Source: an uncultured Clostridia bacterium
Lineage (GTDB): Bacteria > Bacillota_A > Clostridia > TANB77 > CAG-508
Direction of reading: 5' to 3'
NCBI GenBank assembly: GCA_948852375.1
Contig: CAQOYX010000006.1
Span: 1-35,103, forward strand
Length of the DNA stretch: 35,103 bases
The notes below the pieces were generated by a model that searched no databases, was not told where the DNA came from, and worked only from the letters and a program-made list of their open reading frames with translations. Position numbers and translations under genes: made by a program. Positions 29,711-35,103 of the stretch are shown here, in pieces (position 1 is the stretch's first letter; every line of letters begins with the position of its first letter).

Positions 29711-29902
29711 ATGAAAGTAATTGACAAAATAGCATTAGTGTTAGTTATAATAGGTGCTATTAACTGGGGATTAATTGGATTTTTTAATTTCAATTTAGTA
29801 GAAATGATATTCGGAAATATGACAATAATAGCCAGAATAATATATTCATTAGTAGGAATATCAGGATTATGGGCAATAAAATTATTATTTAATAATGACT
29901 AA
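29711..29902 (+). CDS. DUF378-family small membrane protein
   Basis: A 63-residue protein with two membrane segments (IALVLVIIGAINWGLIG and IIYSLVGISGLWAIKLL), matching DUF378 (INWGLIG, YSLVGIxGLW). Function unknown. AAAAAGGAGTGA precedes the ATG. TTC GGA carries CGG across codons without shift. Confidence 0.85.
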   Translation: MKVIDKIALVLVIIGAINWGLIGFFNFNLVEMIFGNMTIIARIIYSLVGISGLWAIKLLFNND

Positions 29903-29906
29903 AAAA

Positions 29907-29936
29907 GGGCATCGTTATTTTACGATGCCCAAAAAT
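29907..29936. terminator. Bidirectional terminator after DUF378 gene
   Basis: GGGCATCGT (29907-29915) and ACGATGCCC (29922-29930) with A- and T-rich flanks. Confidence 0.9.
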
Positions 29937-29940
29937 ATGA

Positions 29941-30246
29941 CTAATCAGATATAGAAAAGAATTCAAAATGTTTTTCAGCTACCCAATGTTCAAGCTTTTC
30001 CAATTTTTTTGGACCAAAATTATACAACTTAAGTAATTCATCTTTTGACTTGCCTAGTACATCTCCTAAAGTAGTATAACCAGCCCGCAATAATACATAG
30101 TACAACTTAGTGTCAAGTTCATTCTCATAATTAGATAAAGGAATCTTAAACAAAGCCTGAACCCCATCAAACTTTAGAATATCAATTTCATGTTGCAATT
30201 TCCGAATTTGAGCTTCCCTTTCTAAAATTAGTTCGGTTACATCCAT
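29941..30246 (-). CDS. Small protein with RNA polymerase alpha-CTD-like domain; two unshifted CGG codons
   Basis: A 101-residue protein. An N-terminal coiled-coil (REAQIRKLQHEIDILK) is followed by a helix-hairpin-helix domain resembling the RNA polymerase alpha C-terminus (LLRAGYTTLGDVLGKSKDELLKLYNFGPKKLEKLE; compare LKRAGI-TVGDL-L-NFGKKSLEE). It contains two zero-frame CGG codons, Arg15-region (ATT CGG AAA) and the Arg of LLRAG (TTG CGG GCT), and the frame stays open through both; a skip at either gives an early stop. The second falls where alpha-CTDs have Arg, so CGG is read as Arg here or the gene is not normally expressed. Its codon choice (TTG, CTT, AGG, CGG) is less AT-biased than neighbours, suggesting recent transfer (inference). 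Confidence 0.8.
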   Translation of the reverse strand: MDVTELILEREAQIRKLQHEIDILKFDGVQALFKIPLSNYENELDTKLYYVLLRAGYTTLGDVLGKSKDELLKLYNFGPKKLEKLEHWVAEKHFEFFSISD

Positions 30247-30321
30247 TTTAGTACCTCCATATTTTTATAAATTTGTAAAAAAATATCATAACACAATAAA
30301 AATAAAAAAACAATAATTTAA

Positions 30322-30350
30322 TTGCAAAAATTTCAAAAAGTGTGTATAAT
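30322..30350 (+). promoter_or_regulatory. Promoter of the ABC-F gene
   Basis: TTGCAA (30322-30327), 17 bases, TATAAT (30345-30350), with TGTG just before the -10. Confidence 0.7.
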
Positions 30351-30380
30351 GAGTAAGAATAAAAACAAGGAGGAAAGAAT

Positions 30381-31962
30381 ATGTTAGCCACAAATGGAGT
30401 CACAATACGATTTGGAAAAAGAGTATTATTTGAAGATGTAAATATACGATTTGGAAAAGGAAACTGTTATGGAATAATAGGAGCAAACGGAGCAGGAAAA
30501 TCAACATTTTTAAAAGTATTATCAGGAGAAATTGAACCATCAAAAGGAGAAGTAACAATAGATAAAGGAGAAAGAATATCAGTATTAAAGCAAGATCACT
30601 TTGCATATGAAGAAGAAAGAGTAATAGATACAGTAATAATGGGAAATTCAAAACTATATAAAATAATGAAAGAAAAAGACGAAATATATGCAAAACCAGA
30701 CTTTAACGAACAAGACGGAATGCGTGTGGCAAAACTAGAAGAAAAATTTGCTGAACTTGATGGCTGGAATGCCGAATCAGATGCAGCACAATTATTAAAC
30801 GAATTAGGGATAGAAACTGAAAAACACTATAAATACATGAAAGACTTAGAAGCAAGAGAAAAAGTAAAAGTACTACTTGCACAAAGCCTATTTGGAAATC
30901 CAGATGTACTACTACTAGATGAACCAACAAACGACTTAGACCTTTCAAGCATAGACTGGCTACAAGAATTCCTAATAAACTTTGAAAATACAGTAATAGT
31001 GGTATCACATGATAGATACTTTTTAAATAAAGTATGTACACACACAGCAGATGTTGATTTTGGAAAAATAACAATATACCCAGGAAACTATGATTTTTGG
31101 TATGAATCAAGTAGACTAGCATTAAAACAAGCAAAAGAAGCAAATAAAAAGAAAGAAGAAAAAATAAAAGAACTACAAGACTTCATTGCAAGATTCAGTG
31201 CAAACGCATCAAAATCAAAACAAGCAACATCAAGAAAAAAATCATTAGAAAAAATAGAACTAGAAGAAATAAAACCATCAAACAGAAAATATCCATATGT
31301 AGACTTTAAAATAGATAGAGAACCAGGAAAAGAAATATTGCAAATAAAAAACATATCAAAAACAATAGATGGAGAAAAAATACTAGATAAAATCTCATTC
31401 ACAGTAAAAACTGGAGACAAAATAGCATTTTTAGCAGATAATGAAAATGCAAAAACAGCCTTATTTAAAATAATAGCGGGAGAATTACAGCCAGATGAAG
31501 GAGAACTAATCTGGGGGACAACAATAACAAACACATACTTTCCAAAAGACAACAACTATCTATTTGAACAAGATGAAACATTAGTAGACTGGTTAAGAAA
31601 ATATTCTAAAGACCCAGATGAAACATATATAAGAGGATTCTTAGGAAGAATGCTATTTCGGAGGAGAAGAAGCACTAAAAAAAGTAAATGTACTATCAGG
31701 AGGAGAAAAAGTAAGATGTGTACTATCAAAAATGATGTTAACAGGTGCGAACTTCTTAATACTAGATGAACCAACAAACCATTTAGACATGGAAAGTATA
31801 ACAAGTGTAAATGAAGGAATGAAAAACTTTAAAGGAAACATACTATTTACATCACATGACCACCAACTAACCCAAACCGTTGCAAATAGAATAATAGATA
31901 TAAAAAAAGACAAACTAATAGATAGAGAAGTTACATATAATGAATATTTAGGAATAGAATAA
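30381..31962 (+). CDS. ABC-F ATPase (YbiT-like), one CGG recoding site
   Basis: A 526-residue soluble protein with two ATP-binding cassettes, a family that acts on the ribosome. Cassette 1 has Walker A GANGAGKS, Walker B VLLLDEPTND and switch His in VVSHDR. A charged linker follows (about 240-310). Cassette 2 has a degenerate Walker A (DNENAKTAL, usual for this subfamily), signature LSGGEK, Walker B FLILDEPTNH. The zero frame breaks at ATG CTA TTT CGG and ends about 36 codons later. Reading CGGA at 31659 as Gly427 gives LFGGEEALKKVNVLSGGEKVR, restoring the signature and second Walker B. This is the only site at which the preceding codon (TTT to TTC) could re-pair after a slip. Confidence 0.94.
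31659..31662 (+). other. CGGA recoding site (ABC-F gene)
   Basis: Reads CTA TTT CGG AGG in zero frame; CGGA as Gly427 joins the two halves of cassette 2. Confidence 0.9.
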
Positions 31963-32006
31963 AGATTTATACTTCACTTATTATGTAGTCAAATAAAAAC
32001 TATAGA

Positions 32007-32056
32007 AAATAAAATAGATGTGCAAAATCTGTCCGCAATTTTTGCACATCTATTTT
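32007..32056 (+). terminator. Terminator of the ABC-F gene
   Basis: AAAATAGATGTGCAAAA pairs with TTTTGCACATCTATTTT around CTGTCCGCAA, followed by a T-rich run. The remainder of the 479-base gap (to 32441) is AT-rich; apart from a possible Spo0A box I see nothing in it. Confidence 0.85.
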
Positions 32057-32348
32057 ATTTTTTATTTTGTAAACAACATCAGAACATCTATTTTTATAAT
32101 CTTAAGTAATAAAAGCGTTATTAAAATTAATTAAGCTAGTAGAAGAAATATCAATATCAAAAAAATGTTTTAAAAATAAAGAAAACTCTAATTTGTCATA
32201 AAAAAATCTATATACAACTTATCACATGTACATCCTTAACACAATAATGATAAACACCATTATTATTGAGACAACAGCATGAAAAAATATTTAAGAATAT
32301 TTAACAATAATATTAAATGACAAAATCAAAAAAAGTAAAGAAAAACAT

Positions 32349-32355
32349 TTCGACA
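32349..32355. promoter_or_regulatory. Possible Spo0A box upstream of the GerMN gene
   Basis: TTCGACA is the reverse complement of the Spo0A box TGTCGAA, about 90 bases before the GerMN start. A seven-base match in AT-rich DNA is weak evidence. Confidence 0.25.
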
Positions 32356-32441
32356 GAAAATGACAAAATAAAAAATACAAAATTAGTTCTAAAAACAACT
32401 TGTCTATAATAATATTAAACAAAAAAAGGAAGGAGACACTT

Positions 32442-33005
32442 ATGAAAAACAAAAAAATAATAATTATATTGGTATTAGTAATAATAATCTTAGCAGTAGT
32501 AGGAGGATATATATACCAAAAAGTACAAGAAAATAAGCAAGGTGAGAAAATTACAGAATATACTCCACAAGAAGAAATAGATGTAGAAGGATTAAGGCAA
32601 ACAGTAGTATCATTATATTTTAAACAAAAAGATGCCAATGCACTAATACCAGAAGCAAGAAGAGTTGATGTAAAAGAACTAACAAAAGAGCCATATATAA
32701 CACTTGTAAAATTATTAATACAAGGGCCTAAAAATGAAGATTTAGAAAAAGTAATACCAGAAGGAACAAAAATAAATAAAATTGAACTAAAAAAAGGAAT
32801 ATTATACTTAGATTTATCAGGAGAATTTATACAAAATCATGAAGGAGGAGCAGAAGAACAAAGTAGAACTGTATACTCTATTGTAAACACATTAGTACAG
32901 TTAAACGAAGTAGAAGCAGTAAAAATACTAATAGACGGAAATGAAGAAGCAAGTTTTAAAGATAATGGAATAAGTTTAAAAGAAGTATTTTTAAAACAAG
33001 AATAA
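32442..33005 (+). CDS. GerMN-domain membrane-anchored protein
   Basis: A 187-residue protein. A basic start and one hydrophobic helix (residues about 5-26, IIIILVLVIIILAVVGGYIY) anchor it outside the membrane; residues about 50-185 form a GerMN domain (VSLYFKQKDANALIPEARRV, ITLVKLLIQGP, LYLDLSGEF, AVKILIDG). GerMN occurs in GerM, needed in B. subtilis sporulation and germination, and in other envelope proteins, so a sporulation role is only possible. There is no lipobox Cys. AAGGAGACAC precedes the ATG at 32442. Confidence 0.85.
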   Translation: MKNKKIIIILVLVIIILAVVGGYIYQKVQENKQGEKITEYTPQEEIDVEGLRQTVVSLYFKQKDANALIPEARRVDVKELTKEPYITLVKLLIQGPKNEDLEKVIPEGTKINKIELKKGILYLDLSGEFIQNHEGGAEEQSRTVYSIVNTLVQLNEVEAVKILIDGNEEASFKDNGISLKEVFLKQE

Positions 33006-33047
33006 AACCATTATCTAGTAAAATCTTACTTAAAAAAAGAATAAAAT

Positions 33048-33197
33048 TTAAAACATTTCAAAGCTTTTCCGAATATTACACAAAAAACATTCAACTTCAC
33101 GAAGAGAACAAAGAGTGTTCTCTTTTTTTTGATGAAAATTGAAAGATGAATTATTATTTATACAAGATTTACAACATTTATTATTAAACCTATTCAT
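33048..33197 (-). CDS. Possible small Cys-rich protein with a CGG codon
   Basis: A 49-codon frame with a good ribosome site (AAAAAGGAGTG) encodes a protein with paired cysteines (CCKSC near the start, LCSLREVECFLC later), as in small zinc-binding proteins. Near its end it reads ATT CGG AAA. In zero frame it ends five codons later (33048). If CGGA is read as Gly it continues as GKALKCFKFYSFFK to 33026. I do not recognise a family, so neither end can be chosen. It overlaps, antisense, the terminator of the GerMN gene. Codon preference alone does not prove it is real. Confidence 0.4.
   Translation of the reverse strand: MNRFNNKCCKSCINNNSSFNFHQKKENTLCSLREVECFLCNIRKSFEMF
33103..33130 (+). terminator. 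Terminator of the GerMN gene
   Basis: AGAGAACA (33103-33110) and TGTTCTCT (33116-33123) with loop AAGAG and a following T-run. Confidence 0.85.
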
Positions 33198-33258
33198 AGA
33201 AAATCACTCCTTTTTGTTAAGTATTAGTTACAAGTTACAGTTTTAGGAATAAATTAGT

Positions 33259-33315
33259 CTTGGAAACTCCAAGTCAAGTTATGCTTGAAGCCCTCTTAAT
33301 AAAGAGGCTTTTTTA
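33259..33315 (+). ncRNA. Three-hairpin RNA element ending in a terminator
   Basis: Three perfect or near-perfect hairpins follow each other without gaps: CTTGGA-AAC-TCCAAG (33259-33273), TCAAG-TTATG-CTTGA (33274-33288) and AGCCCTCTT-AATA-AAGAGGCT (33289-33309, one bulged C), then TTTTTT. It lies 130 bases before trmN6. It could be the 3' part of a small RNA or a leader attenuator. I found no known RNA family and no convincing promoter. Confidence 0.5.
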
Positions 33316-33446
33316 ATAGCTATTTTACTTAGTCATATAAATATTATATAGGCTGTAGATTTTAAGCTTAATTTTTAACTAATACTCTTTGCAAAAACAC
33401 AAAATTAATATATAATATGAAATAAAAAACAAAAAAGTGAGGAAAT

Positions 33447-34184
33447 ATGATAGAATTGTTAGAAAATGAAAGAATAGATGATTTAGAATATAAAGGTTTA
33501 AAAATAATTCAAAATAAAGACGGCTTTTGCTTTGGAATAGATAGTATATTACTAGTAGACTTTGCAAAAGAAATAAAAAAGAAAAGTAAAATAATAGATT
33601 TAGGAACAGGTACAGGAATTATTAGTATACTCATAAGTGCTAAAATAGAATTATCAAAAATAATTGGAATAGAAATACAAAAAGAAGTATGTGAAATGGC
33701 AAGAAGAAGTGTAAAACTAAACCATCTGGAAGAGAAAATTGAAATAATAAATGACAATATAACAAAAATACAAAACAAAATAGACATGGGTACATTTGAT
33801 GCGGTCATAACAAACCCACCATACAAAAAAGCAGGAACAGGACTAATAAACCAAAATGAAAGAAAACTAATATCAAGGCATGAAATAACTGCTAGCCTAG
33901 AAGATTTCATAAACACATCAGTAAAAGCTTTAAAAGACAATGGAGATTTATATATGGTACATAGACCAAATAGACTTGCAGACATAATAGAAACATTAAG
34001 AAAATACAAACTAGAACCCAAAAGAATAAAATTCGTACATCCAAGTCAAGCAAAAGAAGCAAATTTGATATTAATAAAAGCAACAAAAAATGCAAAACCA
34101 TTCTTAAAAATAGAACCACCATTATATGTATATAATGAAAATGGAGAATACACAGAAGAAATAATAAAAATCTATGGAAAATAA
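33447..34184 (+). CDS. trmN6: tRNA1(Val) adenine-N6-methyltransferase family protein
   Basis: A 245-residue SAM-dependent methyltransferase. The SAM-binding motif IIDLGTGTGIISIL is at about residue 49, the acidic ribose contact GIEIQKE at about 74, and the catalytic NPPY at about 117 (adenine-N6 specificity). N-terminal GFCFGIDSILLVDF is typical of the TrmN6/YfiC/YabB group, which modifies A37 of tRNA-Val. It lies 81 bases before rsmI, the gene order usual in Firmicutes. GAGGAAAT precedes the ATG. No zero-frame CGG. Confidence 0.92.
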   Translation: MIELLENERIDDLEYKGLKIIQNKDGFCFGIDSILLVDFAKEIKKKSKIIDLGTGTGIISILISAKIELSKIIGIEIQKEVCEMARRSVKLNHLEEKIEIINDNITKIQNKIDMGTFDAVITNPPYKKAGTGLINQNERKLISRHEITASLEDFINTSVKALKDNGDLYMVHRPNRLADIIETLRKYKLEPKRIKFVHPSQAKEANLILIKATKNAKPFLKIEPPLYVYNENGEYTEEIIKIYGK

Positions 34185-34265
34185 AAAACTAAAATAAGCT
34201 AATATATCTAAAAATAATATTATTAAATAAATTTTATACATCAAAAGAAAGGAAAGATTATTAAA

Positions 34266-35100
34266 ATGCAAGGAGTATTATACATAGTTGCAACACCAAT
34301 AGGAAATTTAGAAGATATAACATTAAGAGCAATAAAAATACTAAAAGAAGTGGATATAATAGCAGCAGAAGACACTAGACATACACTAAAATTATTAAAT
34401 CATTTAGAAATATCAAAGCCACTAATAAGTTATCATAGGCACAATGAAGAAATAAAAACAGAAGAACTAATAAAAAAACTGCAAGAGGGACAAAACATAG
34501 CATTAGTATCAGATGCAGGAACGCCTGTAATATCAGATCCAGGAGAAGAGATAGTAAAACAGGCAATAAAAAACAACATAAAAGTAATACCAATACCAGG
34601 TCCGTGTGCAGCCATAGTAGCACTAATAGCATCTGGAATAGATGCAAAAGAATTTACATTTATAGGATTTTTACCACAAAACAGAAAAAATAGAAAAGAA
34701 AAACTAGAACAAATAGAAAGACAAGAAAGAACAACAATCCTATATGAAGCACCACATAAACTAATACAAACATTAGAAGACTTAAAAAACGTAATAGGAG
34801 ATAGAACAGTAATTCTTGCAAAAGAACTAACCAAAATACATGAAGAATTTAAAAGACGGAAATATTAAAGAACTACAAAAAGAACTAAAAGATCCAAAAG
34901 GAGAATATGTAATAATAATAGAAAAAAATAAAAAAACGGAAAAACAAGTACAACAAGAAACATTAAATACTTTATCAATAGAAGAACACTATACTCACTA
35001 TGAAGAAAAAGGGTTAGACAAAAAAGAAATAATAAAGCAAATAGCAAAAGACAGAAAATTAAACAAGAATGAAGTATATCAAAAATTCTTATATAGATAA
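34266..35100 (+). CDS. rsmI: 16S rRNA cytidine-1402 2'-O-methyltransferase, one CGG recoding site
   Basis: A 277-residue tetrapyrrole-methylase-fold enzyme that 2'-O-methylates C1402 in the ribosomal decoding centre. Motifs: LYIVATPIGNLEDITLRA at the start, AAEDTRHTLKLL, SYHRHNE, LVSDAGTPVISDPG and IPGPCAAIVALIASG. The zero frame reaches KIHEEFKR, CGG, then stops two codons later. Reading CGGA at 34857 as Gly198 gives EEFKRGNIKELQKEL, matching the family's EExxRGxxxEL, and adds the C-terminal domain with a helical DNA/RNA-binding-like end (KKEIIKQIAKDRKLNKNEVYQKF). The gene ends three bases before the window. Confidence 0.95.
34857..34860 (+). other. CGGA recoding site (rsmI)
   Basis: Reads AAA AGA CGG AAA TAT TAA in zero frame; CGGA as Gly198 restores EEFKRGNIKEL. 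Confidence 0.92.
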
Positions 35101-35103
35101 TTA

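Noticed and set aside
31650..31665. prfB-like programmed slippage in the ABC-F gene
   Set aside because: TTT to TTC re-pairing is possible here, but the other 11 sites lack it and there is no internal Shine-Dalgarno element or stop codon in the A site.

Overview
The window is about 35 kb of a very AT-rich, low-GC Gram-positive chromosome, most likely an uncultivated gut-type member of the Clostridia. This rests on strong GGAGG ribosome binding sites, an LPxTG surface protein, a GerMN protein, DacF-type carboxypeptidase, VanW/G5 protein, PyrDB/PyrK-type pyrimidine genes and a trmN6-rsmI pair. No tRNA, rRNA or CRISPR array was found. All 26 recognised genes except a few small ones belong to known families.

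The outstanding feature is translational. Ten genes each appear broken by a one-base shift, and two of these ten have two shifts plus one gene (NRPS, carboxypeptidase, PyrD) pattern that repeats: 12 breaks in nine genes. At all 12 the zero frame reaches a CGG codon, and the protein family continues only if the C is skipped and the next three bases (GGA 8, GGT 3, GGG 1) are read as glycine. Start-to-stop lengths fit the number of CGG codons in every case. Dozens of CGG triplets that straddle two codons do not shift the frame. Read this way, pyrC, pyrD, dacF, htrA, rsmI, a YbiT-type ABC-F gene, a histidine kinase, a two-module NRPS and a DUF975 protein are all intact. The simplest model is that CGGN is decoded as a four-base glycine codon, or that CGG is an unassigned codon that triggers +1 frameshifting. 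One 101-residue ORF (29941-30246) has two in-frame CGG codons and no shift; it is the main exception.

Layout. 1-1000: divergent XRE regulators. 1204-2796: VanW/G5 protein, then an IS3-family remnant. 3126-5151 (minus): DUF975 membrane protein and a REC-HD-GYP response regulator. 5326-6648: hisS. 6688-15961 (minus): a 2486-residue NRPS (C-A-T-C-A-T-reductase), 13 bases upstream of a 7TM sensor kinase; together they suggest a peptide aldehyde and a sensor that may respond to it. 16336-16669: a compact convergent locus in which a consensus promoter drives a short RNA toward a 31-codon gene; the RNA is complementary to the gene's start region and its terminator loop to the other terminator loop, as in Fst/par type I toxin-antitoxin loci. 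16764-20381: HtrA-like protease, an orotate phosphoribosyltransferase-like gene, a cluster of DnaA boxes, DacF carboxypeptidase. 20649-21857: pilin-like protein with a duplicated domain.

21998-26791 is a pyrimidine operon (pyrC, pyrF, pyrK, a CYTH gene, pyrD) with two intergenic repeat elements. Then come an LPxTG protein (minus), corA, a DUF378 protein, the RpoA-CTD-like ORF, the ABC-F gene, a GerMN protein, a possible small Cys-rich ORF, a three-hairpin RNA element, trmN6 and rsmI. Phased TGTAAT/TGTCA repeats lie upstream of the DUF975, NRPS and LPxTG genes and may mark a shared regulator.
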